Shown here in pieces: positions 34,750-41,514 of a DNA stretch of 46,246 nucleotides (position 1 is the first letter of the stretch; every line of letters starts with the position of its first letter). Source of the stretch: JASEHD01 sp964471945 (lineage in GTDB: Bacteria; Bacteroidota; Ignavibacteria; UBA10030; SZUA-254). The stretch is taken from contig CAYYIJ010000008.1 of NCBI GenBank assembly GCA_964471945.1, positions 1 through 46,246 on the forward strand, given 5' to 3'. Made by a program: the position numbers and the translations under genes. The notes under the pieces are model-generated. The model saw nothing but the letters and a program-made list of their open reading frames with translations, was not told the origin of the DNA and did not search any database.

Positions 34750-34995
34750 TTACTGTGATTCTTTCAATTGATTTTTGAGTGAGTTAATATATGCGTTAAG
34801 TTCTCTATTGATGGATCGTCTTAGCCAATTTCGGGTTTCACCCAACGAACCCCTAGCAAAATAACAAAACTGAATATTTTCTTTCCGAGAATATCGACCA
34901 TGGTCTTCTGCTATATTTGCACAAATATCCAAAACAGTATCAGATAACTTTTCAGACAATTGATAAATCTCTAATTCTTCAATTTTCCTGTACAT
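34750..34995 (-). CDS. Shortened four-helix-bundle protein (23S rRNA intervening-sequence type)
   Basis: 81 residues. RKIEELEIYQLSEKLSD, ANIAEDHGRYSRKENIQFC and YFARGSLGETRNWLRR match the four-helix-bundle family first seen in rRNA intervening sequences and related to the Avd protein of diversity-generating elements. Full-length relatives have about 115-125 residues. Here the turn between helices 1 and 2 and the stretch between helices 3 and 4 appear cut out in frame, so the bundle may be incomplete. The gene lies between inverted heptamer arrays and exactly fills the space between moxR and DUF58. It is on the same strand as the operon, so it would be co-transcribed. Family function outside rRNA and retroelements is unknown. 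Confidence 0.75.
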   Translation of the reverse strand: MYRKIEELEIYQLSEKLSDTVLDICANIAEDHGRYSRKENIQFCYFARGSLGETRNWLRRSINRELNAYINSLKNQLKESQ

Positions 34996-35009
34996 ATGAT
35001 TTTACATTC

Positions 35010-35037
35010 CTAAGAACCAACAACCAAGAACTAAGAA
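35010..35037. repeat. Heptanucleotide repeat, right arm of the four-helix-bundle cassette
   Basis: Four 7-base units on the plus strand: CTAAGAA, CCAACAA, CCAAGAA, CTAAGAA. They are in opposite orientation to the units at 34714-34748. Three bases further is the moxR stop codon (35041-35043). Confidence 0.75.
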
Positions 35038-35040
35038 CTG

Positions 35041-36027
35041 CTATGGAACTTCTATTGTGTTTAGTATATCGTCCACAATATTTTCGGACGTTACGTTTTC
35101 CGCCTCTGCTTCATAAGTCACAGCAATCCTATGTCGCAAAACATCGTGACATACCGCTCTTATATCTTCGGGAATCACATACCCACGCCGTTTGATGAAT
35201 GCAAATGCTTTTGCCCCAAGCGCCAGATAAATGCTTGCGCGTGGTGATGCCCCATAGTTGATTAAGTTTGTCAGCTTATCAAGTTTGTAATCTTTCGGTT
35301 TGCGTGTTGCAAATACGATATCAAGAATATATTTCTCGATTTTTTCATCCATGTAAACCTCTTGCACAACCGAGCGCGCTTTGAGAATATCTGCCGGATT
35401 CACAACAGATTTCGCTTGGGGCTGTGAATCGGTCATGTTTTGCCGCATTATTAATCGCTCTTCGTCTCGGTTGGGATAATCAATTTTTATTTTTAGCATA
35501 AAGCGATCGACCTGAGCTTCAGGGAGCGGATATGTTCCTTCCTGTTCGATTGGGTTTTGTGTTGCAAGTACGAGGAACGGCTCATCAAGCTTGTGTGTAT
35601 TTTCACCGATTGTTATTTGCCGCTCTTGCATTGCCTCGAGAAGTGCGCTCTGTACCTTTGCAGGGGCACGGTTGATTTCATCGGCAAGTATAAAGTTTGC
35701 AAAGATCGGACCTTTACGTACCGTGAACTCGCCATTCTTCTGATTAAATATCATCGTTCCGATCACGTCGGCAGGAAGAAGATCGGGCGTAAACTGGATT
35801 CGCTGGAACTTTGCCAAGATTGACGCTGCAAGCGTTTTTATGGAAAGTGTTTTCGCAAGTCCCGGCACGCCTTCCAACAGCACGTGACCGTTGGATAGTA
35901 AACCTATGAGTAATCGCTCAACCATATACTTTTGCCCGACGATTACTTTGCTTACTTCCATTTGAAGCATATCTACGAAAGCACTTTCACGTTGAATTTT
36001 TTCATTGAGTAATTTAATGTCTGTCAT
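35041..36027 (-). CDS. MoxR-family AAA+ ATPase
   Basis: 328 residues. Walker A GVPGLAKT (in LLEGVPGLAKTLSIK), Walker B FILADEINRAPAKVQ, sensor-1 region LATQNPIEQEGTYPLPEAQ with the family-typical QVDRF, and a C-terminal lid. MoxR ATPases act as chaperone-like factors for vWA proteins, here presumably the DUF58 and BatA/B proteins downstream. It is the first gene of the operon, after a long non-coding stretch that holds a TATAAT box on its strand. The four-helix cassette sits directly behind its stop codon. Confidence 0.95.
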   Translation of the reverse strand: MTDIKLLNEKIQRESAFVDMLQMEVSKVIVGQKYMVERLLIGLLSNGHVLLEGVPGLAKTLSIKTLAASILAKFQRIQFTPDLLPADVIGTMIFNQKNGEFTVRKGPIFANFILADEINRAPAKVQSALLEAMQERQITIGENTHKLDEPFLVLATQNPIEQEGTYPLPEAQVDRFMLKIKIDYPNRDEERLIMRQNMTDSQPQAKSVVNPADILKARSVVQEVYMDEKIEKYILDIVFATRKPKDYKLDKLTNLINYGASPRASIYLALGAKAFAFIKRRGYVIPEDIRAVCHDVLRHRIAVTYEAEAENVTSENIVDDILNTIEVP

Positions 36028-36103
36028 AATAAATTGAATAGTTGTTGGTTTGTTTCATTTAAGATTGTATAAGGTAATCTTATGTAATTAGATATAAAAC
36101 TCC

Positions 36104-36109
36104 ATTATA
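36104..36109 (-). promoter_or_regulatory. Candidate -10 box for the moxR-bat operon
   Basis: A perfect TATAAT on the minus strand, 77 bases before the moxR ATG (36027). No good -35 box lies 16-18 bases upstream, so an extended or activator-dependent promoter, or chance, must be considered. The rest of 36028-36361 (about 330 bases) contains no coding frame or repeat that I can support. Confidence 0.3.
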
Positions 36110-36361
36110 CGGTTGACGATATAAATACTTATGTTAGCGTTTATGCCAAAATAGTATCAAATTTGCAGGGTATTTACCTTGATAGGGTACATAATTTGTG
36201 TTCGAAATTTAGTAAATTTCGGTAAAAAATGCAATTATTTTATACTCGAAAGAAAGATACGCAAAATGTGAAAGGGAGAGACGAAATACCAGAAAAAAGT
36301 ATATATGTAAAAATAAACTTGCAGAAAATATGATAGCCATAAAAGTTAACTAATAAAATCG

Positions 36362-36932
36362 TGGTTGATATTTGCGAACGAGTTTAAAAGATAGTACAGC
36401 GAAGATATAGGACGGCCAGTAAAACCGATCCGGATGCTAGCAAGTAGGATTGCTCATCTTAAAACATATTCGGACCCTAAGCGACAAACGAGGTATTACT
36501 AATCATAACCTAGACAAGTGAAGGAATAGTAGGTGCGTTGAGTATGCAGCCAAAGGCTGATCTGCCTCTGGCATGAAGAGAAAAACGATTATGATGGAAA
36601 CACGCTACAACCAGCACTTGAACAATACAAACGGTTTTACGGAACAGAGCCAAGTAAGGCGGTAACAGATTTAGGATATCGGGGAGTAAACAGGATAGGA
36701 AAGACAGAAGTAATCACACCGAAGAAGAAAGGGACAACCAAGTACGCCTCGGGTGTACAAGTACGCCTTATGTGTACTTGTATCGGCAGAATTCAATTTC
36801 AAGAGGACGATGAGGAAGTGGAAAGAAATGTTAAAATATTTTTTGTCATTTTTCAAATTCTTCGGTTTATTACCTACAGTCATCGTAGACTACTTCTTTT
36901 TCCAAAAAGTTATCTCCCATTACCAAATATGA
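36362..36932 (+). pseudogene. Degenerate IS5-family-like transposase
   Basis: Pieces of one DDE transposase are readable in changing frames. An N-terminal block starts at 36362 (WLIFANEFK, an in-frame stop, then YSEDIGRPVKPIRML), matching the GRPxxPIRxMVGLLLLK signature. A core block at about 36560-36730 (HEEKNDYDGNTL, QPALEQYKRFYG, VTDLGYRGVN) contains the second catalytic region. A C-terminal block at 36795-36932 (NFKRTMRKWKEMLKYF) has the AxxNFKRMM-like end. The region between the first two blocks is missing, there are several stops and at least one frame change, and no intact terminal repeats were found. The original insertion is old and inactive. Confidence 0.75.
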
Positions 36933-36989
36933 TTTTTTAAGGGATAACTACTTATATTAATTCCATAGATAATAAACTCAAACAATCCA

Positions 36990-37110
36990 AGAGACTTCTG
37001 AAATATTATAAAACCATACCCGTCATTCCGAACTTGTTTCGGAATCTAAGCGATTTTAGACCCTGAAATGAATTCAGGGTGACCCTTTGGGTGATTTTTC
37101 AGAAGTCTCT
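36990..37110. mobile_element. MITE-like element, copy 3 (121 bp, TSD CCA)
   Basis: AGAGACTTCTGAAA at 36990-37003 and TTTCAGAAGTCTCT at 37097-37110 form a perfect 14-bp inverted repeat. The direct repeat CCA lies on both sides (36987-36989 and 37111-37113). It matches the reverse complement of copy 2 at 120 of 121 positions. It lies inside the broken membrane-protein gene, at the codon after WFLF. Confidence 0.92.
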
Positions 37111-37380
37111 CCAAATAAAAACCAACTTAATGCGAGTGTTGCAGGAATTGGATACAAAATATATTGATTAAGATCGATAAAAACACCTGCAAGAATCCAA
37201 AAGAATAGACCGTGAGTGATACCGTCCCGCAAGTCGCCACGTTGTGCTGAGCGTGAATAACTCCAAACGAATAGAAACGAGAGAAGCAGTGTAACCAATA
37301 ACGATAGTAATAACTTCTATCAGATTCTGGTCTGCCTACCGAGTTTAGTATTGAATATGCCTCGCGTAAAATTACAAGAT

Positions 37381-37486
37381 GGAGACTTCTGAAAATTTGG
37401 CTTACTTGTCGAAGCGTGAAATTGTAGTAAATTGTCATGGTTCGACAAGCTCACCATGACTTTTATCTTATTATTCAGAAGTCTCA
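37381..37486. mobile_element. MITE-like element, copy 4 (about 106 bp, different core)
   Basis: Ends GAGACTTCTGAAAA and TTCAGAAGTCTC belong to the same terminal-repeat family, but the interior differs from copies 2 and 3: it carries another palindrome, GTCATGGT...ACCATGAC. The flanking triplets GAT and AAT are a degenerate target duplication. It interrupts the membrane-protein gene after the sixth codon following IFALIW. The same termini thus enclose at least three different hairpin cores in this window. Confidence 0.85.
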
Positions 37487-37579
37487 AATGAATAATACTG
37501 TTCCATATCAAAGCAAAGATGAAAATGACGATGGAGGATAAAAAGAATCTTTTGTAGTGCATGACTGATCTCCTTGATG

Positions 37580-37765
37580 TTAGCTAACTTTGTACTCTTC
37601 TACTGCCTCTTTAACTAGAAAATGCAACTTCTCCGATTTTGAATCAAGCTCAATTTGTTCATCCCACTTTTCCCAATCTCTCTCCGAAAACCACTGCCTT
37701 AACTTCCCATACTCTTCGGCAGGTAGAGTTTCGATTGTTTTCTTTATATCCTCAATGCTTGCCAT
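37580..37765 (-). CDS. Small antitoxin-like protein without visible toxin
   Basis: 61 residues from the ATG at 37765, chosen because AAAGGTG precedes it by 6 bases; a GTG nine bases upstream lies in the SD itself. The sequence SIEDIKKTIETLPAEEYGKL and RQWFSERDWEKWDEQIE followed by VKEAVEEYKVS is the pattern of small proteins that precede RelE/ParE toxins in many bacteria. Here the next gene downstream is the broken membrane-protein gene, so it appears to be an orphan. Confidence 0.65.
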   Translation of the reverse strand: MASIEDIKKTIETLPAEEYGKLRQWFSERDWEKWDEQIELDSKSEKLHFLVKEAVEEYKVS

Positions 37766-37894
37766 ATAAAACACCTTTGTACTTAGATGATTGGTATAAT
37801 AATATACTTATCGTATCGACGTAATTCAAATATTTTGTTATGTCTATATAACCATTAACAATGGTTGTCATCACAATATGATTTTATCGTTCTT

Positions 37895-38404
37895 CTAAGT
37901 ATTCACATCACATTTCATAATATAACCGACTTTATCTAATATTTTAACTTTGAGCCACTCATTCAATTCACCATGCTGACTTAAAGCAATAATATACTCA
38001 CCCTTTTGAAGTTTTTTAATGATTTCACTACTATTGTGAGCTTCTGAATAAAACAAAGCATCGGCTGATTTGACTTCTAATCTAGCAGGGAATTTGATCT
38101 CTTTCAATTCACTAGTTGTATCCTCTTTTGAAATAAATCTATAACCACAAAATTTACATACCTTTGCTGTTTCACTTACGTTTTCCACACAATCGGGACA
38201 TTTTTTTGTGAACCGATTAGCAGGTACTAGACCTTGTTTTGTTGGAAGACCAGCAACAGCGATAAGTCCGAAAATACCGAAAAAGATACCGCAAGCAAAC
38301 CACGAACCACTTGAATGTCCTTTATGTTTCGCAACGTTCATTGCAAGAAATCCACAGATAATAGCTTGCAAAACTAGAAAAAAAACGACTAAACCAATTT
38401 CCAT
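37895..38404 (-). CDS. Membrane protein with zinc ribbon and SH3-like domain
   Basis: 169 residues. Two N-terminal helices (about 3-23 and 32-53, LVVFFLVLQAIICGFLAM and WFACGIFFGIFGLIAVAGL) are followed by a zinc ribbon KKCPDCVENVSETAKVCKFCG (two CxxC pairs) and a C-terminal segment (ARLEVKSADALFYSEAHNSS ... LNEWLKVKILDKVGYI) that resembles a bacterial SH3 domain. The function is unknown; zinc-ribbon-plus-membrane-hairpin proteins are common as envelope or sensor proteins. No operon partners are visible on either side. Confidence 0.75.
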   Translation of the reverse strand: MEIGLVVFFLVLQAIICGFLAMNVAKHKGHSSGSWFACGIFFGIFGLIAVAGLPTKQGLVPANRFTKKCPDCVENVSETAKVCKFCGYRFISKEDTTSELKEIKFPARLEVKSADALFYSEAHNSSEIIKKLQKGEYIIALSQHGELNEWLKVKILDKVGYIMKCDVNT

Positions 38405-38471
38405 ATCTTTTATCCCTTCAAAGCATTACGCGGAAACTAACTATTAATCACATTGCCAATAAACGATTCGT

Positions 38472-38861
38472 TCACGCCACCACCGCCTTATACCCGTACA
38501 TATGTATCCCCGCCTTGCCATCATCTTGAATTTTGCGGAAGACGAGTTTTACTTTTTGTCCGATCTTCAGTTTGTCAACATCGCCATCGGCGATTTGTGT
38601 AGTGAGACGAACACCGTCGCCTACTTCCACAATACCGATCGCATACGGTTGTTCCTTAGAAAACTTATCAGGTCCAACCCTTATAACTGTGTATGTGAGG
38701 ATTTTTCCTTCATCCTTCAGGTTGATAGTTTTAAATTTCCGCATCTTGCATTTTGGGCAGACGAGTCGCGGCGGGAATGAAACCTTTCCACACTTAGTGC
38801 ATTTGCTCGCCTCAAGCCGATAACGCTGAGGTATTTCTCTATGATATCTTGCAGTAATCAT
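38472..38861 (-). CDS. OB-fold/zinc-ribbon protein of the DUF35 family, acyl-CoA associated
   Basis: 129 residues from the ATG at 38861, which overlaps the thiolase stop (ATGA) and follows the SD TAGGAG. An earlier in-frame ATG lies within thiolase. The N-terminal rubredoxin-like ribbon has CTKCG and CPKCK pairs (about 21-44), followed by a small OB fold ending IHMYGYKAVVA. In archaea, DUF35 proteins bridge acetoacetyl-CoA thiolase and HMG-CoA synthase in one complex. Here the two enzymes are both encoded next to it, so the same complex is likely. Confidence 0.9.
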   Translation of the reverse strand: MITARYHREIPQRYRLEASKCTKCGKVSFPPRLVCPKCKMRKFKTINLKDEGKILTYTVIRVGPDKFSKEQPYAIGIVEVGDGVRLTTQIADGDVDKLKIGQKVKLVFRKIQDDGKAGIHMYGYKAVVA

Positions 38862-40009
38862 TTTCCAACTCCTAAAATATGAATAACACAACTTGCACCA
38901 CTTCCGCCCATGTTCTGAGCCATACCGATGCGGGCATTCTTTACTTGTCGTTCGCCGGCTTTGCCGTTTAACTGCTCGTAGACTTCGATTATCTGAGCAA
39001 TACCTGTTGCACCAACAGGATGACCTTTCGACTTCAATCCACCGCTCGTATTGACTGGAATTTTTCCATCGATGGCAGTCAAACCCTTCTCAGCCGCTTT
39101 ACCTCCTTCACCTTTCTTGAAGAATCCTAAATCTTCGGTTACAACAACCTCGGCTATCGTAAAGCAATCGTGGACTTCACAAAGATTGATATCCTTCTGT
39201 TTTAATCCTGAAAACTTGTATGCTTTCTTGCCAGCTTCAACTACAGAACCTAGCGTTGTTAAACTTGGTCTGCTGTGCAACGCAATCGTATCGGATGCTT
39301 GTGCAGAAGCTAGAACTTTTATCGGTTTCTTCTTCAGCTTCTTAGCAACATCAATCGATGCAAGTATAACCGCAGCACCGCCATCGCTCACGGGTGAGCA
39401 ATCGAGTAATCCGAATGGATCGGCAACCATTGTTGCATTCAGCACCTGGTCGATTGTGATTTCGGATCGAAATTGTGCGTTAGGATTCTTTGCTCCATTC
39501 CGATGATTCTTCACTGCAACTGCCGCAAGCTGTTTTCGGGTTGTGCCGAACTGCTTCATGTGTGCATTTGCAATCATCGCATACAAACCGGGGAAAGTTA
39601 CGCCTTGGTAAACTTCATACTCCTGATCGGCTGCGGTTGCCAATGCTTCGGTCACGTCTGCACCGTCTGTCATCTTCTCGACTCCACCAGCAAGCACGAT
39701 ATCGCTTGCACCTGATGCAACTTCGAGATATGCCTGACGGAATGATACTCCACCCGATGCACATGCTGATTCCACATGTGTTGCTGGAATTGGGGTAACA
39801 CCAAGGTAATCTGCCATAACAGCACCTAAGTGTTCCTGCCCGACAAACAATCCGGACGACATCGCACCGACATACATCGAATCAATTTGTTTTACACCAG
39901 CATCTTCGATCGCTTTGAGTGCGGCTTCCACAAAAATATCTTTTATTGATTTATCCCAGAGCTCGCCAAACTTCGTCATGCCAGCTCCGATAACTATTAC
40001 ATCTCTCAT
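38858..40009 (-). CDS. Acetoacetyl-CoA thiolase/SCP-x-like thiolase
   Basis: 383 residues. The nucleophile is C83 in VESACASGG; the acid/base motifs are VHDCFTIAE and SKGHPVGATG, with GGSGAS near the C-terminus in place of the usual CxG, as in archaeal and SCP-2-like thiolases. The chain is close to the archaeal enzymes that make acetoacetyl-CoA and pass it to HMG-CoA synthase. The gene follows a toxin-antitoxin-like pair and overlaps the DUF35 gene by 4 bases. Substrate preference cannot be read from sequence. Confidence 0.92.
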   Translation of the reverse strand: MRDVIVIGAGMTKFGELWDKSIKDIFVEAALKAIEDAGVKQIDSMYVGAMSSGLFVGQEHLGAVMADYLGVTPIPATHVESACASGGVSFRQAYLEVASGASDIVLAGGVEKMTDGADVTEALATAADQEYEVYQGVTFPGLYAMIANAHMKQFGTTRKQLAAVAVKNHRNGAKNPNAQFRSEITIDQVLNATMVADPFGLLDCSPVSDGGAAVILASIDVAKKLKKKPIKVLASAQASDTIALHSRPSLTTLGSVVEAGKKAYKFSGLKQKDINLCEVHDCFTIAEVVVTEDLGFFKKGEGGKAAEKGLTAIDGKIPVNTSGGLKSKGHPVGATGIAQIIEVYEQLNGKAGERQVKNARIGMAQNMGGSGASCVIHILGVGK

Positions 40010-40041
40010 AATTTTATTCTCCTTATATTTTCTTTTTCTAA

Positions 40042-40239
40042 TTAGGGAAAAACTTTGTAAATATCTTTTCTAATCCTGTATGCTAATTTGAAACCAATAA
40101 GCTTTTTGATATTAGGCATATCATATACAGAATCTGCCCTTTCGACAATAGAAATAATTCTCTTGATTGCCTTTTTAATCGTAACATCTTGTACGCTATC
40201 CAAATCGCGATTGAATTTATCGAAAAATTCAACATTCAT
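40042..40239 (-). CDS. RelE/ParE-like toxin, internally deleted
   Basis: 65 residues. The first part (FFDKFNRDLDSVQDVTIKKAI, LIGFKLAYRIR) and the last eight residues (KDIYKVFP) both match one common RelE-type toxin subfamily of about 88-90 residues. In that family roughly 22 residues (a core strand block such as IGDYRIGFYF and the following FLHR) lie between the two. Here AYRIR runs straight into KDIYKVFP, so the core beta-strands are missing while the frame is kept. The toxin is likely inactive. Its start overlaps the antitoxin stop by one base. Confidence 0.7.
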   Translation of the reverse strand: MNVEFFDKFNRDLDSVQDVTIKKAIKRIISIVERADSVYDMPNIKKLIGFKLAYRIRKDIYKVFP

Positions 40240-40436
40240 TAGGATTTCAACTTTCTCATGATAGTTTCACGACTTACCTTTTTCGTTGTATCTACTTCTC
40301 TCATGAGAATTGAAAGTCCTAAATCCTCTTTCTCTTCGTCGGATAGAACTCTCGTTGGAATGGATAGCTTTTTTAGTAATTCGTAAATGAATCTCATTTC
40401 AGTTGAACTTTTGGGAGATATAACTATCGTTTTCAT
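40239..40436 (-). CDS. Antitoxin-like small protein paired with a RelE-type toxin
   Basis: About 65 residues starting at MKTIVISPKSS (ATG at 40436; three residues further upstream is another ATG). The N-terminal beta-strand plus KSSTEMRFIYELLKKLSIPTRVLS and the LSDEEKEDLGL linker are the layout of small antitoxins found before RelE toxins. No ribbon-helix-helix or helix-turn-helix could be assigned with confidence. It overlaps the decayed toxin gene and lies between HMG-CoA synthase and thiolase, splitting their operon. Confidence 0.65.
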   Translation of the reverse strand: MKTIVISPKSSTEMRFIYELLKKLSIPTRVLSDEEKEDLGLSILMREVDTTKKVSRETIMRKLKS

Positions 40437-40456
40437 AATGCACACATTTTTTGTTT

Positions 40457-41503
40457 TTACTCGTTCAATTTAATTTTCTTCCGGAACTTTGCATACTGTC
40501 CGTAATCGAGATAAATTTTATCCTTATCCAAATAATCACGGAGCTTCGGCGCTCGATTCTGAACTTTGGTGATTTCTTTTGTAACCTTTAAGATAAAACC
40601 ATCGCTGCCTGCACCAGAACCAAACGATACCATAAAAATTGAATCATTCGGTTTAGCAACATCAAGAATTGCAGCTAATCCAGTCGGGGAAGAACCTGAG
40701 TAAGTATTTCCCATCCATGGTACAATCCAACCAACTTCCAACTGCTCTTTAGTGAAACCGAGTCGTCTTCCAACTTCCTGCGGAAATTTTCCATTTGGCA
40801 TATGGAAGACAACATACTTGAAATCCTTCGGCTTCATTTTAGATTTTTCAAGCAGGGAATTTGCTGCGCCCATTATATGCTTGAAGTATGCAGGATCGCC
40901 GGTAAATCTTCCACCATGACGTGGATAATCTTCTCCTTCACGTCGCCAAAAATCAGGAGTATCAGAAGTATAAGAATGCGTGTAAAGAATTTCTGCTACT
41001 ACTTTTTCACTTCCCATGATGAATGCAGCTCCACCAGCAGATGCGGAATATTCGAGTGCATCTCCCGGTGCACCTTGCGATGTATCGGCACCGATACCGA
41101 GAGCATATTTCATCTCACCTGCTTTCACATGACTGTATGCAACATACATTGCTTCGCTTCCGGCTTTGCAAGCAAACTCATAACTTGCAACGTGAACATG
41201 CGGTCCAATTCCAAGTGCATCGATGAGAGTCGTACCGCTCGGTTTCACAGCATACGGATGTGATTCCGAGCCAATGTATACAGCACCGATTTCTCGAGGA
41301 TCGATTTGTGCACGCTCGACTGCATTCTTTGCAGCTGCAACTGAGATGGTTATTGTATCTTCATCCTGCCCGGGAACAGTTTTTTCATTCAACTGTAACC
41401 CACGCACGATTGCAACGGGATCCATTCCCCATTGCTTTGCAATTGTTTCTGCTTTTATGCGATATCTCGGAAGGTATGCACCATAACCTACGATTCCTAA
41501 CAT
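40457..41503 (-). CDS. Hydroxymethylglutaryl-CoA synthase, archaeal type
   Basis: 348 residues. Condenses acetyl-CoA with acetoacetyl-CoA to HMG-CoA. The catalytic set is readable: E80 in IGSES, nucleophile C112 in EFACKAGSEA, and H234 in VFHMPNGKFP; GSGAGSDGF near the C-terminus binds substrate. The MLGIVGYGAYLPRYRI start and the overall length match the archaeal form rather than the longer eukaryotic/firmicute HMGS. Next to it lie a DUF35 gene and a thiolase, the partners of the archaeal complex. No HMG-CoA reductase or mevalonate kinase is in the window, so the role may be mevalonate synthesis or another HMG/beta-branch reaction. Confidence 0.92.
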   Translation of the reverse strand: MLGIVGYGAYLPRYRIKAETIAKQWGMDPVAIVRGLQLNEKTVPGQDEDTITISVAAAKNAVERAQIDPREIGAVYIGSESHPYAVKPSGTTLIDALGIGPHVHVASYEFACKAGSEAMYVAYSHVKAGEMKYALGIGADTSQGAPGDALEYSASAGGAAFIMGSEKVVAEILYTHSYTSDTPDFWRREGEDYPRHGGRFTGDPAYFKHIMGAANSLLEKSKMKPKDFKYVVFHMPNGKFPQEVGRRLGFTKEQLEVGWIVPWMGNTYSGSSPTGLAAILDVAKPNDSIFMVSFGSGAGSDGFILKVTKEITKVQNRAPKLRDYLDKDKIYLDYGQYAKFRKKIKLNE

Positions 41504-41514
41504 AATTTTCCTTT

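Larger units (their letters stand above)
36940..37562 (-). pseudogene. Small membrane-protein gene broken by two MITEs and a frameshift
   Basis: The pieces read in order from 37562. Piece 1: MHYKRFFLSSIVIFIFALIW then NSIIHL. The MITE at 37381-37486 interrupts. Piece 2 continues in frame as VILREAYSILNSVGRPESD, then one base is lost near 37315 and the frame changes to LLLSLLVTLLLSFLFVW, GDLRDGITHGLFFWILAG, NQYILYPIPATLALSWF and LFG. The MITE at 36990-37110 interrupts. Piece 3 continues as LFEFIIYGIN. Removing each element with one copy of its target duplication restores the frame at both sites. The product would be a four-helix membrane protein like those with LNxYxxYPIPxxLxxxWFxFGLIEF motifs. 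An SD (AAGGAGAT) precedes the ATG. The true end is lost near the transposase relic. Confidence 0.75.

Noticed and set aside
34750..34995. Avd-like protein as part of a diversity-generating retroelement
   Set aside because: No reverse transcriptase, template repeat or variable repeat with adenine-directed changes was seen anywhere in the window.
33722..35037. Short regular repeats as a CRISPR array
   Set aside because: The units are 7 bases with no unique spacers and no cas genes; the arrays are inverted around a gene.
36265..36300. AGAGACGAAATACC near 36277 as a terminal repeat of the IS5 relic shared with the MITEs
   Set aside because: Only the first six bases agree and no inverted partner was found at the right distance.
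36671..36883. Minus-strand frame of 70 codons in the transposase relic
   Set aside because: The plus strand of the same DNA encodes recognisable transposase blocks; the minus frame has no SD or motif.
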